Below are positions 46,158-56,306 of a DNA stretch of 64,000 bases, piece after piece (position 1 is the stretch's first letter; every line of letters begins with the position of its first letter). The stretch spans positions 124,001 through 188,000 of the forward strand of contig NZ_MSMP01000004.1 of NCBI RefSeq assembly GCF_001936575.1, read 5' to 3'. The position numbers and the translations under genes were made by a program. The notes beneath the pieces were generated by a model. The model was not told the DNA's origin and ran no database searches. It was given only the letters and a program-made list of their open reading frames with translations. The stretch is from Tenacibaculum agarivorans (GTDB lineage Bacteria; Bacteroidota; Bacteroidia; Flavobacteriales; Flavobacteriaceae).

Positions 46158-46658
46158 ATGAACAGTTATAGAAAAGCATATATAGCAGGGGGTTGTTTTT
46201 GGGGAATGGAAGATCTTTTTAGAAAAAGACAAGGGATCATTGATACTGAAGTTGGTTATCAAGGAGGAGAAAATGACAATCCAACCTACAGGAATCACCC
46301 GGGACATGCTGAAGGTATCGAAATTACTTATGATGCCGAAGTCACCTCTTTCAGGGAATTATTAGACTATTTTTTTAGAATGCATGATCCTACAACAGTA
46401 GATCGTCAGGGAAATGATAGAGGATCAAGTTATCGTTCAGCTATATTTTATCAAAATAATGAGGAAAAAACAATCGCTGAAGAAATGATTAAAATTGTAG
46501 ATGCTTCTGGGAAATGGTCTGAAAAAGTAGTTACCAATTTAGAACCTTGGTCTACATTTTGGATTGCTGAAGACTATCATCAAGATTATTTAGTTAAAAA
46601 TCCTAATGGTTATACATGCCATTTTGAAAGATTTAGCGAAAGTTTCATTCAAGAATAA
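46158..46658 (+). CDS. msrA: Peptide-methionine (S)-S-oxide reductase
   Basis: A 166-residue MsrA. The catalytic motif [13 protein letters not shown] (Cys in GCFW) is at residues 11-23, followed by [55 protein letters not shown] and AEDYHQDYL. It reduces methionine-S-sulfoxide in proteins in the cytoplasm using thioredoxin. Grouped with the Grx-GNAT fusion and the 83-residue protein, it implies a redox-repair operon. A bidirectional terminator follows. Confidence 0.95.
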   Translation: MNSYRKAYIAGGCFWGMEDLFRKRQGIIDTEVGYQGGENDNPTYRNHPGHAEGIEITYDAEVTSFRELLDYFFRMHDPTTVDRQGNDRGSSYRSAIFYQNNEEKTIAEEMIKIVDASGKWSEKVVTNLEPWSTFWIAEDYHQDYLVKNPNGYTCHFERFSESFIQE

Positions 46659-46698
46659 TTTAAATCTAACATTTTTTTTAAATAAAACTAAACAAAAA

Positions 46699-46723
46699 AA
46701 AGCTTCGCAAAATGCGAAGCTTT
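46699..46723. terminator. Bidirectional intrinsic terminator
   Basis: AAAGCTTCGC, loop AAAAT, GCGAAGCTTT: a perfect 10-bp stem flanked by A-run and T-run between convergent msrA and the adhesin gene. Confidence 0.9.
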
Positions 46724-46746
46724 CTATATCGTTTTTAGTGTTCTTT

Positions 46747-49700
46747 TTATTTAATCACCATACGTTTGCTATCTATTTTTATTGTTCCTACATAAAGTGT
46801 ATAATGATATACACCAGCTGGCAAACCGTCACTGTTAATATTTAACTCACCTTCTCCACGATCTTCTAATGCTATTTCAGAGATAATTTTACCTGTACCA
46901 TCATTAAATACCATAGTTGCTTTACTAACCTCATATGGTAGATAATATTTTATTGATGAAGTACTACTAAAAGGATTAGGAATGTTTTGATATAACTTAG
47001 GCCTATCCTCTTTTGAAACTGGGGTCCCTCCTGTTGATAACGTTGCATCACATGCGCAGCTTTCAAGTGCCTGAATACGTGACAACACATTTGTCATTTG
47101 TGACTGTAAATTGGTTAACTCAGTTTGAGCAGAACTTAAATTTGATTGTAAATTAGAAATTAATGGTGCTAAGTTTACAGATACTGAAGTACCATTTTCT
47201 ATTTCTATGGTTAACTTCGATCCCGATAAAGTAGCCGCTTTAAGATTTTGTTTATCTGTATTTACATAAGATGAAAGATCCACTGAATTCCCATTAGTTA
47301 TTGCCAAATTATTATTAGATAACCCTAATGTTTGATTATCTGTATTTGTTCCACTTTGTAAACTAGATAAATCTACACTATTACCATTTGCAATACTCAA
47401 TGTTGTTCCTGACAAGTTTAATGTTTGATTATCTGTACCTGTTCCATCTTGTAAGCTTGATAAATCTATACTATTTCCGTTTGCAATACTCAAATTTGTA
47501 CCCGTTAAGGCTATAGTTTGTGCATCCGTGTTATCTAAATAACTTGATAAATCTACTGAAGTAGCATCGTTAGTTAAACTTAACGTATTGCCTGATAAAA
47601 CTAAATCTTGCGCATCGGTATTATCTAAATACGATGAAAGATCAACTGTCTTTGAATTCCCAGAAATACTTAAGGTATTTGCAGATAACGATAATTCTTG
47701 ATTATCCGTGTTATCCAAATAACTTGATAAATCAACTGAAGTAGCATCGTTAGTTAAACTTAATGTATTGCCTGATAAAACTAAATCTTGCGCATCGGTA
47801 TTATCTAAGTACGATGAAAGATCAACTGTTTGTGAATTTCCTGAAATACTTAAGGTATTTGCAGCTAACGATAATTCTTGATTATCCGTGTTATCCAAAT
47901 AACTTGATAAATCTACTGAAGTAGCATCGTTAGTTAAACTCAAAGTATTTCCTGATAAAACTAAATCTTGGGCATCGGTATTATCTAGATACGATGAAAG
48001 ATCAACTGTTTGTGAATTTCCTGAAATACTTAAGGTATTTGCAGCTAACGATAATTCTTGACTATCCGTGTTATCCAAATAACTTGATAAATCTACTGAA
48101 GTAGCATCGTTAGTTAAACTTAATGTATTACCCGATAAAACTAAATCTTGTGCATCGGTATTATCTAAGTACGATGTAAGATCAATAGTCTTTGAATTCC
48201 CTGAAATGCTTAACGTGTTCATCGCTAATGATAATTCTTGACTATCCGTGTTATCCAAATAACTTGATAAATCTACTGAAGTAGCATCGTTAGTTAAACT
48301 TAATGTATTACCCGATAAAACTAAATCTTGTGCATCGGTATTATCTAAATATGATGAAAGATCAACTGTTTGTGAATTTCCTGAAATACTTAACGTGTTC
48401 GTCGCTAATGATAATTCTTGACTATCCGTATTATCCAAATAACCTGATAAATCAACTGAAGTAGCATCGTTAGTTAAACTCAAAGTGTTTCCTGATAAAA
48501 CTAAATCTTGTGCATCTGTATTATCTAGATACGATGAAAGATCAATAGTCTTTGAGTTTCCAGAAATACTTAACGTGTTCATCACCAATGATAATTCTTG
48601 ACTATCCGTATTATCCAAATAACCTGATAAATCAACTGTTTTAGCTGCTTCACCGTCTCCTTCCAATGATAAACTTAAGGTATTGGTGTTAAGTGTAAAT
48701 CCATCTATCTTTTGATCATCTGTGTTATCTAAATATCTAGCCAAATCAATAGTAGTAGCATCGTTAGTTAAACTTAACGTATTTCCTGATAAAACTAAAT
48801 CTTGTGCATCTGTATTATCTAAGTACGATGAAAGATCAACTGTTTTTGAATTTCCTGAAATACTTAACGTGTTCGTCGCTAATGATAATTCTTGACTATC
48901 CGTGTTATCTAAATAACCTGATAAATCAACTGAGGTAGCATCGTTAGTTAAACTCAAAGTGTTTCCTGATAAAACTAAATCTTGAGCATCTGTATTATCT
49001 AAATATGATGATAGATCAATAGTCTTTGAATTCCCTGAAATGCTTAACGTGTTCATCACCAATGATAATTCTTGACTATCTGTATTATCCAAATAACCTG
49101 ATAAATCAACTGTTTTAGCTGCTTCTCCGTCTCCTTCCAGTGATAAACTTAAGGTGTTAGTGTTAAGTGTAAATCCATCTATCTTTTGATCATCTGTGTT
49201 ATCTAAATATTTAGCCAAATCAATAGTAGTAGCATCGTTAGTTAAACTCAAAGTGTTTCCTGATAAAACTAGATCTTGAGCATCGGTATTATCTAAATAC
49301 GATGAAAGATCAACTGTTTTTGAATTCCCTGAAATACTTAAGGTATTCGTCGCTAATGATAATTCTTGACTATCCGTGTTATCCAAATAACCTGATAAAT
49401 CAACTGAAGTGGCATCGTTAGTTAAACTCAAAGTATTTCCTGATAAAACTAAATCTTGTGCATCGGTATTATCTAGATACGATGAAAGATCAACCGTAGA
49501 AGAATTCCCAGAAATACTTAAGGTATTTGTCGCTAATGATAATCCTTGACTATCTGTATTATCCAAATACTTAGCTAAATCAATTGAAGTAGCATCGTTA
49601 GTTAAGCTTAATGTATTGTCTGTTAATGTTAAATCTTGTGCTAAGTCTGATAAATCTACAGTTTGATTATGTCCAAATATTAATTGCTTGTTACTATTAT

Positions 49701-51939
49701 TATATCTAGTTTGTTTAAAAATAGCTCCAATATCTATATATCTCGCACCACTATTGGTCAAGTCAATTCTTAGTGAATCTCCAGCTATTCCTCCTCCAAT
49801 AATATCATTAAGCTGAACTGAATTTCCTTTTCCTATAGACAATTCTCCAGTATCTGGTTCATAAGCTAAATTTCTTGTAGACCAAGTTAAACTACCAGAT
49901 CCATCCGTAACTAATACCTGATTTGCAGTACCATCTGTAGTTGGAAACTCATAATTACCTGCAATATTTAAACTATTTGCAATTTGCATTTTTCCTTCCG
50001 TACTAATAGCTGCCACTGGTGGAGCATTATAAGGTCCCCATGTCCAACCATTATTTGTTGAAGTACTCATTGAATTTTTAATACTAACACCAGTAACAGG
50101 ACCATAATCATAGTTAGCACTTCCTCCATAAGAAATTTTGTAACGTTCACTGTTATTAAATTCTACTCCATTGGCTTCTCCATTATTAAATTGTAATACG
50201 TTATCTCCCATATTTAATGTAGTAGTTGCTGTATGATTACCTAAGTTATCAGCTAATAAAGTAACCCATGCAGTTCCATTCCAAGAGTATAATAAATTTT
50301 CATCCGTATCGTATACAATCAAACCGGCTTCAGTTTCTCTAATTCCAGGAGAAGTTGGTACCGCAGGAAATCTAGGTTGCATTGCAGTTCTTTGGGCAGT
50401 TGTTAAACGGTTTACAATTAAACCTTTGTTTGTTCCGGTTAGATCTAAAGAAGCAAATTCATTAGGTGTATTTGTACCAATACCAACTCGAACTGGATTT
50501 GTAGCACCTCCTAATATCATTGTATTTGCTGAAGAAGTTGTTGCTCCATTACCAATCGCAATGGAGTTACTAGCATTAACTACAGCATTATATCCGATAG
50601 CAATATTATTAGTTGCTTCAACAGCACTTGGAGTCGGACCTGAAGGAGAGCTATCAATAATATCATTAGAACGCGCACCATAACCAATAACAATAGCTCC
50701 ATTATTTTGAGCTACGGTATTTGCCCCTATTGCTACGGCTTGAGTATTATCAATATCAACAGCTCGTCCAATACCTACTGCATCTGATTGTGAAATATTA
50801 GATTGATATCCAATCCCTACCGAATAATCACCATTACTAGTAGTTACAAATTGATATCCCATGCCAATTGCTCCTGTAGCATCTGACATATTCCCATCAT
50901 TACCAATACCAATTCCATATTGTCCAGAATTAAACGAACGATATCCCATGGTTATTACATCATTTTGAGCTGCAATAGCTTGAGATCCAAAAAATGTAGT
51001 TCTACTACGATTCGTATCTCCTCTAAAACCAGTAAAGTTTGTATTCGAGGTTATTCCATCGGCTCTTCCATACCCTGAAAACGCTCCAAAACCAGCATTA
51101 TCTTCACCTTCTCTATTAGACGCTCCAGACAAAAACCCCATATATGTATTACGGTTAGCATTAGTCGTATTATTGGTTCTATTGTTATCCCAACCTGACA
51201 TTGCTCCGACAAAGGTGTTAAAATCTGCCCATTCAGTAGCTACTCCTGATGCAGCACCAACCATTGTATTGTATATTCCATCCCCAATATCAATAGCAGA
51301 AGAATCTCCAATAGAAGTATTATGGTGTCCATCATCAACATCGCTCATAGCTTCACTACCTACAGCAGTATTTCTATATCCTACATCTGCTGATATTCCT
51401 GCTTCATTTCCTACGAATACATTTTTATACCCAGTAGTATTACTCATACCTGCATCTTCTCCTATAAAGGTATTTTCATATCCAGTCGTATTTTTTGTTC
51501 CTGACTCTTCTCCTACAAAAGTATTGTCATACCCAGTAGTATTATTTTCTCCAGATTCTGTACCAATAAATACATTATCTCCTCCTGTTAAACTCAGTCG
51601 ACCAGCTTCTTCCCCAATAAAAATATTATCAAAACCAGTAGTGTTTGAATATCCAGCTAAATACCCTATAGCTACCATTCCAGCAGATCCATTTAATGAT
51701 GGATCACCAAAACTAGAGCTGTGAACCGCATTTTTACCAGCTCCAAAACCAAAAAGAGTTAATCTAGATGTTAATGTTGCAACTGAACCAGTACTATCTC
51801 CAAACATTGTGTTATAATCACCTGTTGTAATGCTAATTCCTGATCCTGTTCCTTGTGTTTCGTTAAGGATTTGTGCTTGTAATTTTGTAGTGTAAACTAC
51901 TAATAGAAAAAATACTATTGAGGGTAGTAGATTTTTCAT
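46747..51939 (-). CDS. Giant repeat surface protein (YadA-head-like repeats, T9SS sorting domain)
   Basis: I start at ATG 51939 (MKNLLPSIVFFLLVVYTTKLQAQ signal peptide). The 1,730-residue protein has four parts. Residues about 40-475 are short G-rich head repeats of the NTxxGxxAG type (YDNTFVGEESGTKNTTG, YENTFIGEDAGMSNTTG), as in YadA-like beta-rolls. Around 480-560 is the tail-fibre stretch GIGTNTPNEFASLDLTGTNKGL...YSWNGTAWVTLL. From about 770 to 1,475 are near-identical repeats based on LSLTNDATSVDLSSYLDNTD and LSISGNSKTVDLSSYLDNTD. A short coiled coil (1590-1630) and a type A T9SS domain (KLYQNIPNPF...YHYTLYVGTIKIDSKRMVIK) close it. Likely a surface adhesin. Confidence 0.9.
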   Translation of the reverse strand: MKNLLPSIVFFLLVVYTTKLQAQILNETQGTGSGISITTGDYNTMFGDSTGSVATLTSRLTLFGFGAGKNAVHSSSFGDPSLNGSAGMVAIGYLAGYSNTTGFDNIFIGEEAGRLSLTGGDNVFIGTESGENNTTGYDNTFVGEESGTKNTTGYENTFIGEDAGMSNTTGYKNVFVGNEAGISADVGYRNTAVGSEAMSDVDDGHHNTSIGDSSAIDIGDGIYNTMVGAASGVATEWADFNTFVGAMSGWDNNRTNNTTNANRNTYMGFLSGASNREGEDNAGFGAFSGYGRADGITSNTNFTGFRGDTNRSRTTFFGSQAIAAQNDVITMGYRSFNSGQYGIGIGNDGNMSDATGAIGMGYQFVTTSNGDYSVGIGYQSNISQSDAVGIGRAVDIDNTQAVAIGANTVAQNNGAIVIGYGARSNDIIDSSPSGPTPSAVEATNNIAIGYNAVVNASNSIAIGNGATTSSANTMILGGATNPVRVGIGTNTPNEFASLDLTGTNKGLIVNRLTTAQRTAMQPRFPAVPTSPGIRETEAGLIVYDTDENLLYSWNGTAWVTLLADNLGNHTATTTLNMGDNVLQFNNGEANGVEFNNSERYKISYGGSANYDYGPVTGVSIKNSMSTSTNNGWTWGPYNAPPVAAISTEGKMQIANSLNIAGNYEFPTTDGTANQVLVTDGSGSLTWSTRNLAYEPDTGELSIGKGNSVQLNDIIGGGIAGDSLRIDLTNSGARYIDIGAIFKQTRYNNSNKQLIFGHNQTVDLSDLAQDLTLTDNTLSLTNDATSIDLAKYLDNTDSQGLSLATNTLSISGNSSTVDLSSYLDNTDAQDLVLSGNTLSLTNDATSVDLSGYLDNTDSQELSLATNTLSISGNSKTVDLSSYLDNTDAQDLVLSGNTLSLTNDATTIDLAKYLDNTDDQKIDGFTLNTNTLSLSLEGDGEAAKTVDLSGYLDNTDSQELSLVMNTLSISGNSKTIDLSSYLDNTDAQDLVLSGNTLSLTNDATSVDLSGYLDNTDSQELSLATNTLSISGNSKTVDLSSYLDNTDAQDLVLSGNTLSLTNDATTIDLARYLDNTDDQKIDGFTLNTNTLSLSLEGDGEAAKTVDLSGYLDNTDSQELSLVMNTLSISGNSKTIDLSSYLDNTDAQDLVLSGNTLSLTNDATSVDLSGYLDNTDSQELSLATNTLSISGNSQTVDLSSYLDNTDAQDLVLSGNTLSLTNDATSVDLSSYLDNTDSQELSLAMNTLSISGNSKTIDLTSYLDNTDAQDLVLSGNTLSLTNDATSVDLSSYLDNTDSQELSLAANTLSISGNSQTVDLSSYLDNTDAQDLVLSGNTLSLTNDATSVDLSSYLDNTDNQELSLAANTLSISGNSQTVDLSSYLDNTDAQDLVLSGNTLSLTNDATSVDLSSYLDNTDNQELSLSANTLSISGNSKTVDLSSYLDNTDAQDLVLSGNTLSLTNDATSVDLSSYLDNTDAQTIALTGTNLSIANGNSIDLSSLQDGTGTDNQTLNLSGTTLSIANGNSVDLSSLQSGTNTDNQTLGLSNNNLAITNGNSVDLSSYVNTDKQNLKAATLSGSKLTIEIENGTSVSVNLAPLISNLQSNLSSAQTELTNLQSQMTNVLSRIQALESCACDATLSTGGTPVSKEDRPKLYQNIPNPFSSTSSIKYYLPYEVSKATMVFNDGTGKIISEIALEDRGEGELNINSDGLPAGVYHYTLYVGTIKIDSKRMVIK
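47520..49620 (-). repeat. Tandem coding repeats of about 180 bp in the adhesin gene
   Basis: The DNA encoding the LDNTD blocks is repeated at a 180-bp period (for example ATCCGTGTTATCCAAATAAC recurs at about 47,705, 47,885, 48,065 and 48,245). A longer unit containing DQKIDGFTLNTNTLSLSLEGD occurs twice, 474 bp apart (48,722 and 49,196). Many copies differ only by synonymous or few substitutions, the sign of recent recombination. Confidence 0.85.
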
Positions 51940-52192
51940 GAAAAATTGAGATTTTAAATTCTGTGTCAAAAGAAATAATTATTAATGAGCTACTTATTAA
52001 TATAGACCGGACAAAAAACGGACAAAACATAAACAACTAAATAATAAACAGTTAAAAGCCTACCTTTGTCTCTAAGTTATGAGCTAAAAATTCATCCATA
52101 AGTACAACAGATATCCTTTTAAATACCCTGTATTTTTTTTGAAAAAAAATTAGATTTAAAAAATAATGAATCATTCAGATAAAAAAAACTTA

Positions 52193-52200
52193 TATCTTTC
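52193..52200 (+). promoter_or_regulatory. Possible -7 element deciding the start of the DUF2723 gene
   Basis: TATCTTTC (next base G) is one mismatch from TAnnTTTG and lies inside the upstream extension of the next frame. If used, transcription would begin after the first ATG (52166), which favours the ATG at 52223 as the true start. Confidence 0.3.
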
Positions 52201-52222
52201 GCCTCGAATTTTAGAATCTAAC

Positions 52223-55200
52223 ATGAAAAAAAAAGAACAAATTATAGGTTGGCTATTATGTACAACCGTATTCATAATTTATGCTGTTTGTTCTTCTCAT
52301 ACCATTTCTTTTTGGGATAGTGCTGAGTTTATTTCTAGCAACTACAAATTACAAGTTACTCATCCTCCAGGGTCTCCATTATATATGCTTATTTGTAATG
52401 TAATCATGGGAGTATTTCCACATATTAGCATTGCATTTTTAAGTAATATTCTTTCCAGTTTTTTCGGCGCAGTGACAGTTATGATAATTTACTTTATCAC
52501 GATAATAATTACAAAATCTCTTGTTTCAGAAACTAAAATTCACACACCTGTTTTATTACCAATTATCAGTGGAATTATTAGTGGGTTTACACTAGCTTTT
52601 ATACATAGTTTTTGGATTTCATCTACAGAGACTGAAGTATACACATTATCTTTTTTATTATTAGTACTTACTTGGTATATCGGTTTATTGTGGTTAAAAA
52701 CTGAAAATAAAAGAAGAGAACTCCAATTATTCCTTTTAATTGGTCTTCTATTAGGTTTATCTACTTGTGTTCATTTAATCAATCTTTCCATAGTTATTCC
52801 TTTATCTATTCTTCTTGTCAAAAAAAGGCATTCTTTAACTTTTAAAAATATCTTAGTTGGATTAGGAAGCGGAGTATTTATTTTCTTATTTATTTACGGA
52901 TTTGTTATTCAAGGTTTTTTAAGAGTTGCACTTAAATTAGATATCTTTTTAGTTAATGAACTTAGACTAAAAATTAATATAGGCCTCATTATACTCTATA
53001 GCTTTCTATTAAGTTTATTGGCTTTTCTTTTATGGATTACTATACAAAAAAGAAAACCTAAACTTTTACTATTTAGTGGATTTCTCTTATTCTTTTACAT
53101 AGGAATAAGCCCTTATGGAACAAGTATGATTAGAGCTAATGCTAAAACTCCATTATCTAATAATCCTATCAACAGTTTAGAACTATTAAAATACATAACT
53201 GCAGAACAATTTGGCATAAGTAATACTCCCTTAGTTAAGGGATATTCTTTTAATGCTCCTTTAGATAAAAATAGGCCTTTCTCGAATCAAACACCTAAAC
53301 TATATTATAGCACTAAGGAGAAAAAATATATCACTGTAGATGATGGTATTTATATTAAAGAAAATTATCCTCGTGAATTCATAACTTTTTTTCCTCGAAT
53401 GTATAGTAGAAAGGAGGCTGATATTTCTGGATATAATACATGGACAACAATTAAAGGAACTCCAATAGAATATCCTATAAACGGAACTCTTCAACAAATT
53501 AACAAACCTACTTTTACAGAAAACTTAAGTTTTTTTTACAACTATCAAGTAAATTGGTTATACCTAAGGTATTTGTTTTGGAATTTCATAGGCAAACAGA
53601 ATGATAACAAAGGAACTGGAACCATTCTTAATGGAAATTGGATTAGTGGTTTTGCATTTATTGATGCTCCAAGAGTTGGTGAAAATAGTATAATTCCTGA
53701 TTATTACAAGAATGATTTAAGTAAAGACACCTATTACTTTTTACCTCTTCTCTTTGCTCTTACAGGCTTATTTTTTTTAAGAAAAAGTCCTGTTAACTTT
53801 TTCACTTCATTATTGTTTTTTTTCACTTTTGGCTTAGGAATAACATTATATGTAAACCCTACTCCCACTAGTATTTTAATCCGAGAAAGAGATTATATTT
53901 TTGTAGGTTCTTTTATTCCTTTATGCATTTGGATTGGGTTAAGCACTATTCAATTGTATACGTGGCTTTCTATTGTTAGTAAAACTAAAATAATAGTAGT
54001 TATTTCATCGCTGATTATTTTCTTCTCAGTCCCTTTTCAATTGTTCATTAAAGGTTGGGATGATCACAATAGAAGTAACGACACTTTTGCCAGAGATTTT
54101 GCTAAAGGTTATTTAGATTCTTGTCCTCCAAATACGATCTTGATTACTAATGGAGATAACATGACTTTTCCACTTTGGTATTTACAAGAAGTAGAAAATT
54201 ATCGTAGTGATGTAAGAGTGATTAACTTTGATCAGTTAACCTTAAATTGGTACATAGAAAAATTAAAAACTACTGTAAATACTTCAAAAAAACTTACGAT
54301 TTCTATTCTTAAAGAACTTTACCATAAAGGTCCACAACAACTGTTACCTTTACAGCAAGAAACGGATAAACCTGTAGATTTAGATATCCTTTTTAATTTT
54401 TTATCTGAACCTTCAACAAAAAAAGAATGGAATGGTAAAGCAACACACTATATTCCTGCTAATATTTTTTCGGTTTCTATTGATACCTTAACCATACCTA
54501 AACCGTACAATACAGATAAGTTAAATCTAAAGTTAGTTGACACAATTCAATGGAATTTTCATAAAAACTTTTATGCAGTTAATGATATTGTCCTACTTAA
54601 TATTATTAAAGAAAATATAAATAATCGACCTATAGCTTTTGCTATAAATGGGAATCAAAATCATTATTTAGGATTGCAATCTCAAACCATACAAAGAGGA
54701 ATGGTAGAATTATTAGCTCCTATTAAAAGATCAAAACCAGGTTTGAATCCAAAAATTGTTGATACTTCTATTGAACTTCCGCATTTTAAAGGTTTTGAAG
54801 ACTCTAAAGTTTTTATCGACTATGAAAATCGTGCTTACGCCCAACAAATTTTAAGACGAAACTATTATTTCCAAGCTCAAGCTTTACTTGAAGAAGATAA
54901 AAAATTAGAAGCATTACAAATATTGGATAAGAGTATTAAAACTTTCCCTAATCAAACAGTACCTTTTAAACAATTTGCATTTGCCATGGGGAAATTATAT
55001 TTCAGAGCTAATGATTTAGAAAAAGGAAAGATTACATGTTTAACAGCAATGCAAAATTTAAGAGAAGAACTTTTATGGCTTATCTCTTTTAACCCACCTA
55101 ACCCAATTATAAATGTTAGGTATGCAAATAGATTAAAAAGTATGTATTTGCAAATGATTGATCAGTATTCAAGATTTCAGCCTGATAAAGCTCATCAACT

Positions 55201-55267
55201 CAAAGAAGAGTTTACATCTATTGAAATTTCTTTCCAAAAATGGCACAAATTAAACTGGCCATATTAA
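52223..55267 (+). CDS. DUF2723 (GT117-like) protein O-mannosyltransferase-type membrane glycosyltransferase
   Basis: Start placed at ATG 52223 (MKKKEQIIGWLLC); an in-frame ATG at 52166 would add 19 residues. The 1,014-residue protein has about ten TM helices in its first 330 residues with the DUF2723 signature TISFWDSAEFISSNYKLQVTHPPGSPLYMLI (catalytic-site Asp and Glu in the first loop) and more TMs to about 610, then a soluble domain with NGDNMTFPLWYLQEVENYRSDVRVIN and a helical TPR-like end. Bacteroidota members are thought to transfer sugars on to exported proteins in the periplasm. An SAM methyltransferase gene follows 10 nt later. Confidence 0.88.
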   Translation: MKKKEQIIGWLLCTTVFIIYAVCSSHTISFWDSAEFISSNYKLQVTHPPGSPLYMLICNVIMGVFPHISIAFLSNILSSFFGAVTVMIIYFITIIITKSLVSETKIHTPVLLPIISGIISGFTLAFIHSFWISSTETEVYTLSFLLLVLTWYIGLLWLKTENKRRELQLFLLIGLLLGLSTCVHLINLSIVIPLSILLVKKRHSLTFKNILVGLGSGVFIFLFIYGFVIQGFLRVALKLDIFLVNELRLKINIGLIILYSFLLSLLAFLLWITIQKRKPKLLLFSGFLLFFYIGISPYGTSMIRANAKTPLSNNPINSLELLKYITAEQFGISNTPLVKGYSFNAPLDKNRPFSNQTPKLYYSTKEKKYITVDDGIYIKENYPREFITFFPRMYSRKEADISGYNTWTTIKGTPIEYPINGTLQQINKPTFTENLSFFYNYQVNWLYLRYLFWNFIGKQNDNKGTGTILNGNWISGFAFIDAPRVGENSIIPDYYKNDLSKDTYYFLPLLFALTGLFFLRKSPVNFFTSLLFFFTFGLGITLYVNPTPTSILIRERDYIFVGSFIPLCIWIGLSTIQLYTWLSIVSKTKIIVVISSLIIFFSVPFQLFIKGWDDHNRSNDTFARDFAKGYLDSCPPNTILITNGDNMTFPLWYLQEVENYRSDVRVINFDQLTLNWYIEKLKTTVNTSKKLTISILKELYHKGPQQLLPLQQETDKPVDLDILFNFLSEPSTKKEWNGKATHYIPANIFSVSIDTLTIPKPYNTDKLNLKLVDTIQWNFHKNFYAVNDIVLLNIIKENINNRPIAFAINGNQNHYLGLQSQTIQRGMVELLAPIKRSKPGLNPKIVDTSIELPHFKGFEDSKVFIDYENRAYAQQILRRNYYFQAQALLEEDKKLEALQILDKSIKTFPNQTVPFKQFAFAMGKLYFRANDLEKGKITCLTAMQNLREELLWLISFNPPNPIINVRYANRLKSMYLQMIDQYSRFQPDKAHQLKEEFTSIEISFQKWHKLNWPY

Positions 55268-55277
55268 TTCTTTTTTT

Positions 55278-56042
55278 ATGTATTTTTTTTCCACTGAAGT
55301 AACCTCTTCAAAAATAATTTCAGACAGACCTTTATATTTACGAACCAAAAAAGCTTATGAAATAGTTAAAAATTTAGCTTTTGGGAACACATTAGAGATT
55401 GGTTGCGGCGAAGGTTATGGTGTTGATATATATTATAATTACATTTCTAATTTAACCCTAATCGATAAATCTAATTATCCTGTTGAACTTTTAAGAAAAA
55501 AATACCCAGACGCTTCTGTAATTCGGCAAAAGGTTCCTCCTTTAAAAAACATTCCTGATAATTATTTTGATACTATTATAGCTTTTCAGGTAATTGAACA
55601 TATTAAAAATGACAATCTATTTCTTGATGAAATATATAGAGTATTGAAACCAGGTGGAAAGGTATATATTACAACACCTAATGCTAATAAAACAATTGCC
55701 AGAAACCCATGGCATTATAGAGAATATAATTTTTTAGAACTGGAAAATTTGGTTCAACGTTATTTTTCTCAATTTACAATACAAGGTATTGAAGGAAATT
55801 ATAAAACAGCTCAATATTATAGCAATAATGAAAGATCAGTAAAAAAACTATTACGATTAGATCTGTTTAACCTACACAAAAAATTACCTGCATTCATACT
55901 AAAAATTCCTTATGAAATTTTAAACCGTTTGAATAGAAAGAAGCTTTTAAAGCAACAAATTACAGAAATTACTATAGATGATTATTCCTTAAATTCCTTT
56001 TCTGAAAATACACTTGATTTTTTCTGTATGCTTACAAAATAA
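55278..56042 (+). CDS. Class I SAM-dependent methyltransferase
   Basis: A 254-residue cytoplasmic methyltransferase. The SAM-binding motif I is TLEIGCGEGYGVDIY, the acidic motif II is LTLIDKSNY, and motifs later read NYFDTIIAFQVIEHIKNDNLFLDEIYRVLKPGGKVYITTPNAN, a typical UbiE/Methyltransf_11 pattern. C-terminal part is basic and less conserved. It follows the DUF2723 gene closely, so it may methylate a glycan or lipid carrier made in the same pathway (inference). Confidence 0.9.
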   Translation: MYFFSTEVTSSKIISDRPLYLRTKKAYEIVKNLAFGNTLEIGCGEGYGVDIYYNYISNLTLIDKSNYPVELLRKKYPDASVIRQKVPPLKNIPDNYFDTIIAFQVIEHIKNDNLFLDEIYRVLKPGGKVYITTPNANKTIARNPWHYREYNFLELENLVQRYFSQFTIQGIEGNYKTAQYYSNNERSVKKLLRLDLFNLHKKLPAFILKIPYEILNRLNRKKLLKQQITEITIDDYSLNSFSENTLDFFCMLTK

Positions 56043-56045
56043 AAA

Positions 56046-56068
56046 AAGCGCAACTCTTGTTTGCGCTT
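56046..56068. terminator. Intrinsic terminator
   Basis: AAGCGCAA / TTGCGCTT stem with 7-nt loop preceded by seven A residues, between convergent genes (methyltransferase and HTCS). The A-run serves minus-strand transcripts; a weak T-rich stretch follows on plus. Confidence 0.75.
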
Positions 56069-56306
56069 CTGTAATCTTTTTAACAATAATGTAAATAAAT
56101 CCCCCAATTTTTTTACTACTCTTTCCTTGTTATGAAAGCTATGTAAAGATTACACTAACAAATTTATATGCATAAGGAAGGATAAAACTTCAAATTTGTT
56201 ACCAATAAAAGAAAAACACAAATACCTGATTTCAAAATCAAAAGCTTAACCAAATTATAGTTTTGTTACCTATTCGTAATTATTTATTCAAAAAACATAA
56301 ATAAAA

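Noticed and set aside
47520..49620. CRISPR-like array
   Set aside because: Regular 180-bp repeats are in frame inside a long open reading frame and have no unique spacers of CRISPR size.
51173..51724. 183-codon plus-strand frame opposite the adhesin head repeats
   Set aside because: It mirrors the repeat codons of the adhesin (PV..PAS-type periodicity) and has no independent signal; a shadow of the real gene.
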